Of a stretch of DNA of 64,000 nt, positions 16,827 through 22,820 are shown piece after piece. The stretch is from Microbacterium sp. EYE_78 (lineage in GTDB: Bacteria; Actinomycetota; Actinomycetes; Actinomycetales; Microbacteriaceae): NCBI RefSeq assembly GCF_023149035.1, contig NZ_JAHXMY010000002.1:310001-374000 (forward strand), given 5' to 3'. The position numbers and the translations under genes are program-made. How positions within the stretch are numbered: the first letter of the stretch is position 1; every line of letters begins with the position of its first letter. The notes beneath the pieces were generated by a model. It was not told where the DNA came from. It worked only from the letters and a program-made list of their open reading frames with translations, and did no database searches.

Positions 16827-17660
16827 ATGGACGACCGGTACGGAAGCGATGTGCTCGCGAAGGGATGGCGCGATCGAGGACGCCCGGTGGTGGCGAAGGT
16901 GGCCGCCGAGCGGGATCTCGTCGTCGAGGTCGCCGGCGACGGCTACGTCGGCGCGGTGACCCGCGTGGCGTCCGGCCACGTCGAGCTCGAGGACCGCCAC
17001 GGCCGCATCCGGCTGTTCCCGCTCGGCGGCGGATTCCTCGTCGACGGCGCGGCCGTCGAGCTGACGCCGCCCGCCGCCCCCGCACCGGCCGGACGTGCGC
17101 GGACGGCCTCGGGATCGTTCGCGGCGCCGCAGGCACGTGCTCGGGTGGCGCGCGCGTCGCGCATCCTCGTCGAAGGCAAGCACGACGCCGAGCTCGTCGA
17201 GAAGGTCTGGGGCGACGACCTCCGGATCGAGGGCGTGGTCGTCGAGTTCCTGCAGGGCATCGACCTGCTCGACGAGCTGCTCCGCGACGAGCCGCCCACC
17301 GCGGAGCGGCGCTACGGCGTGCTCGTGGACCATCTGGTGCCGGGGTCGAAGGAGACCCGGATCGCGGAGCAGATCCTCCGCGGGCCGCACGGCCGACACC
17401 TCAAGATCGTGGGGCACCCGCACGTGGACGTCTGGCAGTGCGTGCTGCCGGCGACCCTCGGCATCCCGTCGTGGCCGCAGGTGCCGCGGGGGATCGACTG
17501 GAAGACCGGCGTCAGCCGCGCGCTCGGCTGGCCCGCGGACGACCATGTCGACCTCGCCCGCAACTGGCAGCGCATCCTCCGCTCGGTGAAGACCTATCGC
17601 GACCTCGACCCGGCCCTGCTCGGCCGTGTCGAGGAGCTGATCGACTTCGTGACCGCGTGA
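16827..17660 (+). CDS. DUF3097 family protein
   Basis: A 277-residue cytosolic protein matching the actinobacterial DUF3097 family. An N-terminal beta-rich part with a DRHGRIRLFPL segment is followed by a Toprim-like core (RILVEGKHDAELVEKVWGDD, ~112-131) and a YGVLVDHLVPGSKE segment that holds the acidic Toprim-type residues. The Toprim reading is my inference and would suggest nucleic-acid metal chemistry; no function is established to my knowledge. The ATG at 16827 has GGGAGG spaced correctly. An alternative upstream ATG at 16776 would precede the promoter and is rejected. Confidence 0.85.
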   Translation: MDDRYGSDVLAKGWRDRGRPVVAKVAAERDLVVEVAGDGYVGAVTRVASGHVELEDRHGRIRLFPLGGGFLVDGAAVELTPPAAPAPAGRARTASGSFAAPQARARVARASRILVEGKHDAELVEKVWGDDLRIEGVVVEFLQGIDLLDELLRDEPPTAERRYGVLVDHLVPGSKETRIAEQILRGPHGRHLKIVGHPHVDVWQCVLPATLGIPSWPQVPRGIDWKTGVSRALGWPADDHVDLARNWQRILRSVKTYRDLDPALLGRVEELIDFVTA

Positions 17661-17704
17661 GCGGCAGGCGCAAGGGCCCCGCGGGTCCGCCGGCGACCGC
17701 CGGA

Positions 17705-17710
17705 TACCCT
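17705..17710 (+). promoter_or_regulatory. -10 hexamer TACCCT for trmB
   Basis: TACCCT, 6 bases before the ATG at 17717. This supports that start over the GTG at 17657. Confidence 0.45.
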
Positions 17711-17716
17711 GGTGGC

Positions 17717-18463
17717 ATGCCCGACCCTGACGCGCCGGAGTCCGCGCCGCGCTTCCGCGACAAGCCCGTCTCGTTCGTCCGCCGCAGCGGTCGCATGAGC
17801 GACGCGCAGGAACGGGCCTGGGAGGAACTCTCGGGCACGTACCTGCTCGAGGTCGAACGGGATGCCGCGGCCACCAGCATCCGCCCCGGGACGACGATCG
17901 ACCCGGCGCTCGAGTTCGGCCGCGCCGCACCCCTCGTGGTCGAGATCGGCTCCGGCCAGGGGCACGCCATCGTGCACGCCGCGTCGTCGGACCAGGGTCG
18001 GGACTTCATCGCCGTCGAGGTGTTCCGCGCGGGCCTTGCCCGCACGATGCTCGACGCCGACCGGGCGGGCGCCCGGAACCTCCGTCTCGTCGAGGCGAAC
18101 GCGCCCGAGGTGCTCGAGCACCTGCTGCCCGAGGCATCCGTCGACGAACTGTGGATCTTCTTCCCCGACCCGTGGCACAAGGCTCGGCACAACAAGCGCC
18201 GCCTCGTCGCGGGGGAGTTCCCCGCCCTCGCCGCCCGCGCGCTGCGCGACGGCGGCATCCTGCGCCTCGCGACCGACTGGGAGGACTACGCGCTCCAGAT
18301 GCGGGAGGTCCTCGCGGGCGCAGCGGATCTCGTGCCCGCGTTCGATGGGGAGTGGGCCGAGCGCTTCGACGGCCGCATCATGACCGCGTTCGAGCGGAAG
18401 GGCATCGCCAAGGGACGCGACATCCGGGACCTCACGTACCGGCGCGGGCCGCGGACCCCCTGA
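17717..18463 (+). CDS. trmB: tRNA (guanine-N7)-methyltransferase
   Basis: A 248-residue SAM-dependent enzyme that makes m7G at position 46 of the tRNA variable loop. The SAM motif EIGSGQGH starts at residue 76. The TrmB signature FFPDPWHKARHNKRR lies near residues 150-164, and the C-terminal TDWEDYA motif near 190. A GTG at 17657 overlapping the previous stop (GTGA) would give a 268-residue protein; I prefer the ATG because of the hexamer 6 bases before it and because family proteins usually start near here. The stop overlaps the next gene by one base (TGATG). Confidence 0.93.
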   Translation: MPDPDAPESAPRFRDKPVSFVRRSGRMSDAQERAWEELSGTYLLEVERDAAATSIRPGTTIDPALEFGRAAPLVVEIGSGQGHAIVHAASSDQGRDFIAVEVFRAGLARTMLDADRAGARNLRLVEANAPEVLEHLLPEASVDELWIFFPDPWHKARHNKRRLVAGEFPALAARALRDGGILRLATDWEDYALQMREVLAGAADLVPAFDGEWAERFDGRIMTAFERKGIAKGRDIRDLTYRRGPRTP

Positions 18464-19314
18464 TGGTCCGCGGGGACGCCGCAGTCAGGCCGGTCGTCGA
18501 CGTGCGCGTCGTGCCGGCGCTGCTCGTCTGTCTCGCGGCTCCCGCGTTCTTCGTCGCGTTGATCCCGTGGCTCGGGTGGCTGCTGCTGGCCGCGGGGCTC
18601 GCGGTCGCGGTGCTGATCGAACGGCGGGATGCCGCGGCATCCACCCCATCGCTGACGCGCGACCTCTCGCTCATCGCGGTCGGACTGCTCATCGTCAGCG
18701 TCATCCCGCTGAAGGCCGAGCTCGACAACGCGGCGATGCTCCGGTTCACGCTGGCGCTCGGCGGCGCGGTGCTGGTCCCGTACCTGGTGTCGCGGTTCGT
18801 CTACCGTGATCACGCGATCCGGTTCCCCTGGCGGGGTGGCGGCCGGTGGACCGGATGGCAGTGGGCGTGGCTGGTGGGGGTGCTCGTCCTCGGCTGGCTG
18901 CTGCTGCCGTTCTACTTCATCACGTCGGGCGTCTACGAGAACTGGCCCGTCGTCGACACCTCGGACCTCATCGCCCGGCTGTTCGTCGGGGTCGGCGCCG
19001 TCGGCATCTGGGACGAACTGTTCTTCATCTGCACGTGCTTCGCGCTCCTGCGTCGGCATTTCGCCGATGCGACGGCCAACGTGCTGCAGGCGATCGTCTT
19101 CGTCTCGTTCCTGTGGGAGCTCGGCTACCGCGCGTGGGGTCCCGCGCTGACGATCCCATTCGCCCTGCTCCAGGCCGTGATCTTCCTGCGGACGAAGTCT
19201 CTCGCCTACGTCGTGACCGTCCACCTGCTGTTCGACGCGGTCGTCTTCGGTGTGCTCGTCCATGCGCACAACCCCGGCCTGCTGGACGCGATCTTCCTCG
19301 TCCCGTCGCCCTGA
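18463..19314 (+). CDS. CPBP-type intramembrane protein, catalytic motif divergent
   Basis: A 283-residue protein with about eight hydrophobic helices. The C-terminal half resembles the CPBP/Abi family of intramembrane proteases. The first family motif, normally EExxxR, reads DELFFI here (Asp184, Glu185, no Arg at 189), and a later helix carries the HLLFD motif near residue 255. The protein may be an inactive or altered member. The ATG at 18463 shares a base with the trmB stop, so translation is probably coupled. Partners and substrate are unknown. Confidence 0.75.
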   Translation: MVRGDAAVRPVVDVRVVPALLVCLAAPAFFVALIPWLGWLLLAAGLAVAVLIERRDAAASTPSLTRDLSLIAVGLLIVSVIPLKAELDNAAMLRFTLALGGAVLVPYLVSRFVYRDHAIRFPWRGGGRWTGWQWAWLVGVLVLGWLLLPFYFITSGVYENWPVVDTSDLIARLFVGVGAVGIWDELFFICTCFALLRRHFADATANVLQAIVFVSFLWELGYRAWGPALTIPFALLQAVIFLRTKSLAYVVTVHLLFDAVVFGVLVHAHNPGLLDAIFLVPSP

Positions 19315-19326
19315 CGCGCGTCGGGC

Positions 19327-19827
19327 TCAGCGCGCCGGCGCGGCCTGAACGCGACGGGACGACGTGGCGAGGGCGACGACCCACACGACGAGTGCGACAC
19401 CGGCGGCGGCGCTGACGGCCATGAGGTACGAGCCGCCGGGAGCGTGATCGCCGCCGCTCGTCGCGAACGCATCGGCGATCGCCATCCCGGGGCCGAACGA
19501 TGCGGTGACGTAGGCGGGTGCGCCACCGACGAGCAGCGCCAGGTACATCGCCGCGAACGCGGGCGCACTCCCGCGCCTCGACACGGTCGCAAGCACGAGG
19601 ATTCCCACCGCCACCACGATCCCGGCGCCGGCGACGAACGGGGGGAAGGCGCTGAAGACCGTGTCGCCCCGCGCCGCCGCCTGGGCGCCGATCTCCTCCA
19701 GCGTGAGCCCCGGGACGGCGGCCATCGGGTTCCAGACGGTGATCTGGCGGAGGAGAACCACGGCATAGGCCGTGACGGCGGCGGTCCCGAGGACGGCGAT
19801 GAGGATGCGGAGCTGTCGCGTCGACAT
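19327..19827 (-). CDS. four-helix membrane protein, unknown function
   Basis: A 166-residue protein with four hydrophobic segments: LRILIAVLGTAAVTAYAVVL, an AGAGIVVAVGILVLATV helix, AAMYLALLVGGAPAYV and AVSAAAGVALVVWVVALA. The loop between the first two is about 40 residues and probably extracytoplasmic. No family is recognised. The ATG at 19827 has a CAGGCT hexamer 6 bases upstream, supporting it over an ATG 12 codons further out. It converges with the CPBP gene, 12 bases away. Confidence 0.8.
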   Translation of the reverse strand: MSTRQLRILIAVLGTAAVTAYAVVLLRQITVWNPMAAVPGLTLEEIGAQAAARGDTVFSAFPPFVAGAGIVVAVGILVLATVSRRGSAPAFAAMYLALLVGGAPAYVTASFGPGMAIADAFATSGGDHAPGGSYLMAVSAAAGVALVVWVVALATSSRRVQAAPAR

Positions 19828-19833
19828 GCGGTG

Positions 19834-19839
19834 AGCCTG
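19834..19839 (-). promoter_or_regulatory. -10-like hexamer CAGGCT for the four-helix membrane protein
   Basis: CAGGCT on the minus strand, 6 bases before the ATG at 19827; leaderless type, first base C instead of T. Confidence 0.4.
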
Positions 19840-19886
19840 GCACACGCGCCGCCGTCGCGGCATCCCGGACGCGCAGTCCCCGCGGC

Positions 19887-19926
19887 TGTCAAGCCCTGCG
19901 AGCCCTCGCCGGTGCGGTGCGAGCCT
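19887..19926 (+). promoter_or_regulatory. TGTCAA-N28-GAGCCT promoter element (copy A)
   Basis: TGTCAA at 19887-19892 is followed after exactly 28 bases by GAGCCT at 19921-19926, 24 bases before the PPOX gene. The same layout recurs at 20445 and 21570. See findings. Confidence 0.45.
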
Positions 19927-19950
19927 GACGGTGAGACGAAGGAGGGCCGC

Positions 19951-20433
19951 ATGGCCACCGAGAAGGATCCGCGCGCGACACTCATCGACCTGCTGCCGAA
20001 GTTCCGCTTCGCGATGGTCACGACGACCGACGAGGACGGCGCGCTGACGGCGCGTCCGCTGACGGTGCAGGACAGGGAGTTCGACGGCGATCTGTGGTTC
20101 ATCGTCGCCCGCGACTCATCGTTCGCGGCCCACATCGCGCAGCGCCCGCGCGTCGGGGTCGCACTCAGCACGAACGACGCGTGGGTGTCGCTCGCGGGTC
20201 GGGCTGAGATCGTCGACGATCCCGCCCGGCTGCGCGAGTACTGGTCGCCGGCCGTCGAGGCCTGGTTCCCCGACGGGCCGGAGGACCCGAACATCACGCT
20301 CGCCAAGATCGACGCGGTGTCGGGGGAGTACTGGAGCAGCCCCGGCGGCGTGGTCGCGTCGATCGTGAGTCTCGTGAAGTCGAAGGTGACGGGCGAGCCC
20401 TACGAGGGCCGCAACGAGACGGTCGACCTCTGA
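19951..20433 (+). CDS. pyridoxamine 5'-phosphate oxidase-like general stress protein
   Basis: A 160-residue split-barrel flavin-binding-type protein of the PPOX superfamily, general-stress-protein 26 branch. FAMVTTTDEDGALTARPLT near residues 20-38 is the first barrel hairpin, LWFIVARDSS the second, and EYWSPAVEAWFPDGPEDP the conserved C-terminal region. Members bind FMN, FAD or F420 and are often stress-induced; the reaction is usually unknown. The ATG at 19951 has a strong GAAGGAGG Shine-Dalgarno. It is the first of three genes preceded by the TGTCAA-N28 element. Confidence 0.88.
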   Translation: MATEKDPRATLIDLLPKFRFAMVTTTDEDGALTARPLTVQDREFDGDLWFIVARDSSFAAHIAQRPRVGVALSTNDAWVSLAGRAEIVDDPARLREYWSPAVEAWFPDGPEDPNITLAKIDAVSGEYWSSPGGVVASIVSLVKSKVTGEPYEGRNETVDL

Positions 20434-20444
20434 TCGGCGCGGAC

Positions 20445-20484
20445 TGTCAAGGCCCTCCGTGTCGGCCGAAGCGATGCGTAGCGT
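20445..20484 (+). promoter_or_regulatory. TGTCAA-N28-TAGCGT promoter element (copy B)
   Basis: TGTCAA at 20445-20450 and TAGCGT at 20479-20484, 28 bases apart, 37 bases before the small ORF at 20522. Confidence 0.5.
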
Positions 20485-20521
20485 CGCGATCACGTGACCG
20501 ACAGCGACCGGAAGGACCGCG

Positions 20522-20677
20522 ATGAGCGACACGAACGGCTCGGACCAGCACAACACCCACGGCGTCCCGGATGAGGGGACCGAGGCCGACACCGCGTCGG
20601 GCGGCTCGCCCGACGAGAATCCGCCGGTGACGACCGATGAGGACGGCACGCCCATCGAGAACCCCTCGGGCGGCTGA
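20522..20677 (+). CDS. 51-residue acidic, disordered small protein
   Basis: A 51-residue ORF (MSDTNGSDQHNTHG...) rich in Asp, Glu, Gly, Thr and Pro, with no hydrophobic core and hence probably unstructured. It begins at an ATG with AAGGA about 9 bases upstream, has its own TGTCAA-N28 promoter, and is followed by a strong hairpin, so it looks like a real monocistronic gene. It resembles the 68-residue protein at 21665 in its MSD start, composition and promoter. No family is recognised. A stress role is inferred only from sharing the promoter type with the PPOX gene. Confidence 0.7.
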   Translation: MSDTNGSDQHNTHGVPDEGTEADTASGGSPDENPPVTTDEDGTPIENPSGG

Positions 20678-20695
20678 CCCCTGATCGACCCCGAC

Positions 20696-20733
20696 CCGCC
20701 GTCGCGCGCAGTTCGCCTGCAGCGCGGCGGCGG
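20696..20733 (+). terminator. hairpin terminator after the 51-residue gene
   Basis: A 12-bp stem (20696-20707 with 20722-20733, one G-T wobble), extended inward by GCAG/CTGC, loop TTCGC. It starts 19 bases after the stop and is followed by TTCT. It could also serve the minus-strand gene ending at 20769. Confidence 0.6.
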
Positions 20734-20768
20734 TTCTCATGTGGGCGGGCGCTCCCGCGTCGGAGATG

Positions 20769-20945
20769 TCAGAACAGCTCGATCACTGTCGGCAAGAAGA
20801 CGATCGCGAGCGCGACCGGGACGACGAGCAGGCCCACGGCGGCGATCGCGATGGCGGCGACGCTGCCGAGGATTGAGAGCACTGCCGCTGACGCGGTGCT
20901 GCGCGCACGTGAGGTCGAGGGAGTCGAGAGGGTCGCTGTGGCCAT
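20769..20945 (-). CDS. 58-residue membrane protein
   Basis: A 58-residue ORF. Twenty Ser/Thr/Ala/Arg-rich residues are followed by a continuous hydrophobic stretch (AVLSILGSVAAIAIAAVGLL, then VVPVALAIVFL) long enough for one or two helices, and it ends TVIELF. There is no Shine-Dalgarno, but TACCGT sits 6 bases before the ATG, which fits leaderless expression. No homologue is recognised. The consistent promoter and membrane-helix pattern make it more than a chance ORF. Confidence 0.65.
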   Translation of the reverse strand: MATATLSTPSTSRARSTASAAVLSILGSVAAIAIAAVGLLVVPVALAIVFLPTVIELF

Positions 20946-20951
20946 GATTCG

Positions 20952-20957
20952 ACGGTA
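20952..20957 (-). promoter_or_regulatory. -10 hexamer TACCGT for the 58-residue gene
   Basis: TACCGT on the minus strand, 6 bases before the ATG at 20945. Confidence 0.45.
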
Positions 20958-21002
20958 TGAATCGGCCCTACCGCTGCGCGTCCGCCCGCGGGCTCGACGT
21001 GG

Positions 21003-21112
21003 TCATCCTTGAGGATGATGTCGCTCGCGAGAGCGGTGGTGGGTCTGCATCCCACCCCCGGTTCCCCTGTCGCGAAGAGCAGCGCCCCACGGCATGTCAC
21101 GACAGGTGAACC
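21003..21112. other. cluster of four hairpins, possible structured RNA
   Basis: Four consecutive inverted repeats with no ORF: 21003-21018 (6 bp, TTGA loop), 21022-21035 (5 bp, GCGA tetraloop), 21038-21056 (6 bp, 7-base loop), and a 13-bp imperfect pair 21060-21072 with 21100-21112. They lie between the divergent 58-residue gene and the guanidinium exporter gene. The rest of 20958-21150 shows nothing recognisable. Confidence 0.35.
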
Positions 21113-21154
21113 GAGACGCGGCACCCTGCCCAGGCGGTGCCCAGGCCGGCTCTA

Positions 21155-21160
21155 TAGACT
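21155..21160 (+). promoter_or_regulatory. -10 hexamer TAGACT for the riboswitch-exporter transcript
   Basis: TAGACT (overlapping TATAGA at 21153-21158) lies 23 bases before the riboswitch. The transcript would start near 21167. Confidence 0.5.
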
Positions 21161-21183
21161 CCCCGCGGGTCCCGATCGGACCT

Positions 21184-21224
21184 CCGGACGACGGATCAGT
21201 ACCCGGTGAGCGACAAGACTGGCC
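21184..21224 (+). promoter_or_regulatory. guanidine-III riboswitch (ykkC-III)
   Basis: This 41-nt element matches the class III guanidine riboswitch known from actinobacteria: a 5' CCGGACGA block, a central TACCCGGT block and a 3' GACAAGAC block, in the right order and spacing. CCGG at 21184-21187 can pair with CCGG at 21203-21206 (pseudoknot), and 21196-21200 with 21218-21222 (stem). The Shine-Dalgarno AGGAGG at 21225-21230 follows directly, so ligand binding most likely controls ribosome access to the exporter gene. Identification is by recall of the family consensus. Confidence 0.85.
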
Positions 21225-21236
21225 AGGAGGTCAGTG

Positions 21237-21557
21237 ATGTTGTCTTGGGTCATCCTCATCCTTGCGGGGATCCTCGAAGCCGTCTGGGCGACGGCGCTCG
21301 GGCGCTCGGAGGGCTTCACGAAACTCTGGCCCACCGTCACCTTCGGCGTCGCACTCGTCGCCAGCATGGGCGGTCTCGCATACGCCCTGCGGGAGATCCC
21401 CACCGGCACCGGGTACGCGGTGTGGGTGGGCGTCGGCGCCTCGCTGACGGTCGCCTGGGCGATGATCACGGGCGCCGAGTCGGTGTCCATCGTGAAGGTG
21501 CTGCTGCTGCTCGGCATCGTCGCCTGCATCGTCGGCCTCAAGATCGTGTCGGACTGA
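21237..21557 (+). CDS. gdx: guanidinium exporter, SMR family (Gdx/SugE)
   Basis: A 106-residue four-helix small multidrug resistance protein of the SugE/Gdx subgroup. The proton/substrate Glu14 lies in GILEAVWATALG, the pattern of guanidinium exporters. It works as a dual-topology dimer exchanging guanidinium for protons. The ATG at 21237 is preferred over the GTG at 21234 because AGGAGG is then 6 bases away rather than 3. The guanidine-III riboswitch immediately upstream supports the substrate. No guanidine carboxylase or hydrolase lies next to it. Confidence 0.92.
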   Translation: MLSWVILILAGILEAVWATALGRSEGFTKLWPTVTFGVALVASMGGLAYALREIPTGTGYAVWVGVGASLTVAWAMITGAESVSIVKVLLLLGIVACIVGLKIVSD

Positions 21558-21569
21558 GCGCGCCCACCC

Positions 21570-21609
21570 TGTCAACCCCGCGCAGAGCACCTGCTGCCAG
21601 GGTTACCGT
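21570..21609 (+). promoter_or_regulatory. TGTCAA-N28-TACCGT promoter element (copy C)
   Basis: TGTCAA at 21570-21575 and TACCGT at 21604-21609, again exactly 28 bases apart, 55 bases before the small ORF at 21665. Confidence 0.5.
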
Positions 21610-21664
21610 CGCGGCATCGGCAGCCTCGCGAGGCGGGGCCGGCCGCCTGCGACAGGAGGAGCGA

Positions 21665-21871
21665 ATGTCCGACGACAGCCAGCTGGACCGCGACGAGAAC
21701 GCGTACGAGGGTGCAGACGTCGAAGTGCCCACCCACGACGACGAAGGGACCCCGAAGCCCGACGGTCTCGGGCAGGACGGGACGATCCCGAGCGACCCCG
21801 AGGGCGTGGCCGCCGGTCACACCGGCACCACGTCGACGTTCGAGCCCGAAGAGGACGAGCAGAGCGACTGA
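21665..21871 (+). CDS. 68-residue acidic, disordered small protein
   Basis: A 68-residue ORF (MSDDSQLDRDENAYEG...) strongly acidic and rich in Asp, Glu, Gly, Pro and Thr, with no hydrophobic segment. CAGGAGG stands 6 bases before the ATG, a TGTCAA-N28 promoter lies upstream, and a strong hairpin follows, so the unit is complete. It parallels the 51-residue gene at 20522. Function unknown; the composition recalls disordered stress-associated proteins, but no named family is assigned. Confidence 0.75.
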   Translation: MSDDSQLDRDENAYEGADVEVPTHDDEGTPKPDGLGQDGTIPSDPEGVAAGHTGTTSTFEPEEDEQSD

Positions 21872-21887
21872 CGGCTGCTCCAACAGT

Positions 21888-21918
21888 GAAGGGGACCCGG
21901 CTAGGCCGAGTCCCCTTC
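21888..21918. terminator. bidirectional hairpin terminator
   Basis: A perfect 9-bp stem GAAGGGGAC/GTCCCCTTC (21888-21896 with 21910-21918) between the convergent 68-residue gene and the tRNA gene. It can serve both strands. Confidence 0.6.
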
Positions 21919-21928
21919 GCTTCTCCTG

Positions 21929-22001
21929 TGCCCCCGGAGGGATTCGAACCCCCGACCTTTGGTACCGGAAACCAGCGCTCTATCCCCTGAGCTACGGAGG
22001 C
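21929..22001 (-). tRNA. tRNA-Arg (anticodon CCG)
   Basis: The minus strand folds into a full cloverleaf of 73 nt. The acceptor stem is GCCTCCG with CGGGGGC, the D-arm GCTC...GAGC, and the T-arm contains TTCGAAT. The anticodon loop holds CCG, which reads the Arg codon CGG. The encoded sequence ends at the discriminator A without a clear CCA. The anticodon stem has one weak outer pair. Confidence 0.93.
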
Positions 22002-22061
22002 GCACCGGTCGAGACTATCACCGGTGGAGACCGTCCCCGCGCCGCCGTCGTCCCGGTCGCT

Positions 22062-22067
22062 TAGCCT
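22062..22067 (+). promoter_or_regulatory. -10 hexamer TAGCCT for the Nudix gene
   Basis: TAGCCT, 6 bases before the ATG at 22074; leaderless type. Confidence 0.5.
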
Positions 22068-22073
22068 GTCGTC

Positions 22074-22820
22074 ATGGACCTGACCGCGCGACCGTCGACG
22101 GCGCGCGAGCAGTTGCAGGCCGTCATCGCAGACGTCACGGCGGGGCGATCGGATGCGGCGTTCGACGCCCTCCGGTCGATGCCGGCGGCCGCCGACGCGC
22201 GCGATGCGGCGGTGCTCATCCTCTTCGGCGTGCTCGACCGCTCGCCCTCGCGGAGTGCGCCACAGGACGGTGCGGTCTCGCGCGATCTCGACGTGCTGCT
22301 CCTCTCGCGGGCCGAGACGCTGCGGGCGCATCCCGGTCAGGTCGCCTTCCCCGGCGGCCGGGTGGACCCCGAGGACGCGGATGCCGTCGCCGCCGCGCTC
22401 CGAGAGGCCCATGAGGAGACGGGGCTGGATGTCACGGGCGTCGAGGTGCTGGGTGTGCTCGAGCGCATCCCCCTCGCCTTCTCGCGTCACCTCGTGACCC
22501 CGGTGGTCGGCTGGTGGCGACGGCCGTCGCCCGTGCAGGTGATGGACGTCGCCGAGTCGGCGGACGTCTTCCGTGCGCCTGTCGCCGACCTGGTCGATCC
22601 CGCCAACCGTGGTGTGACGATCGTCCGGAGCGACCGCGGGGAGTTCCGCGGTCCCGCCTTCCTCCTGCCGACGGCGCGCGGCGAGCGGCTCGTCTGGGGG
22701 TTCACCGCCCTCATCCTGGACGGCCTGCTGTCCCGGCTCGGGTGGGACGAACGATGGGATGCCTCCCGGGTCATCCCGCTGCCGGCTCCCCCTGCCGGCC
22801 GGGAGCCTCAGAAGTCGTAG
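22074..22820 (+). CDS. Nudix hydrolase, CoA pyrophosphatase-like
   Basis: A 248-residue cytosolic hydrolase. The Nudix box starts with Gly95 and runs to about residue 117, with the core REAHEETGL intact. Upstream, LSRAETLRAHPGQVAFPGG is the extra signature of the NudL/PCD1 group that cleaves coenzyme A and acyl-CoA to phosphopantetheine and 3',5'-ADP. Substrate assignment is by this motif only. The last 13 bases overlap the 3' end of the convergent DUF2510 gene. Confidence 0.9.
   Translation: MDLTARPSTAREQLQAVIADVTAGRSDAAFDALRSMPAAADARDAAVLILFGVLDRSPSRSAPQDGAVSRDLDVLLLSRAETLRAHPGQVAFPGGRVDPEDADAVAAALREAHEETGLDVTGVEVLGVLERIPLAFSRHLVTPVVGWWRRPSPVQVMDVAESADVFRAPVADLVDPANRGVTIVRSDRGEFRGPAFLLPTARGERLVWGFTALILDGLLSRLGWDERWDASRVIPLPAPPAGREPQKS

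Noticed and set aside
17657-17717. GTG start for trmB overlapping the DUF3097 stop
   Set aside because: The GTGA junction is tempting, but it would add 20 residues of atypical sequence, and TACCCT lies 6 bases before the ATG at 17717.
21184-21224. Class II guanidine riboswitch (two ACGR hairpins)
   Set aside because: One ACGA occurs, but no second matching hairpin; the class III block order fits the whole 41 nt.
19887-21609. TGTCAA as a standard -35 or ECF41-type element with a -10 about 17 bases downstream
   Set aside because: No shared hexamer appears at 16-18 bases in all three copies; only the 28-base spacing is constant, and CGTC is not at the ECF distance.
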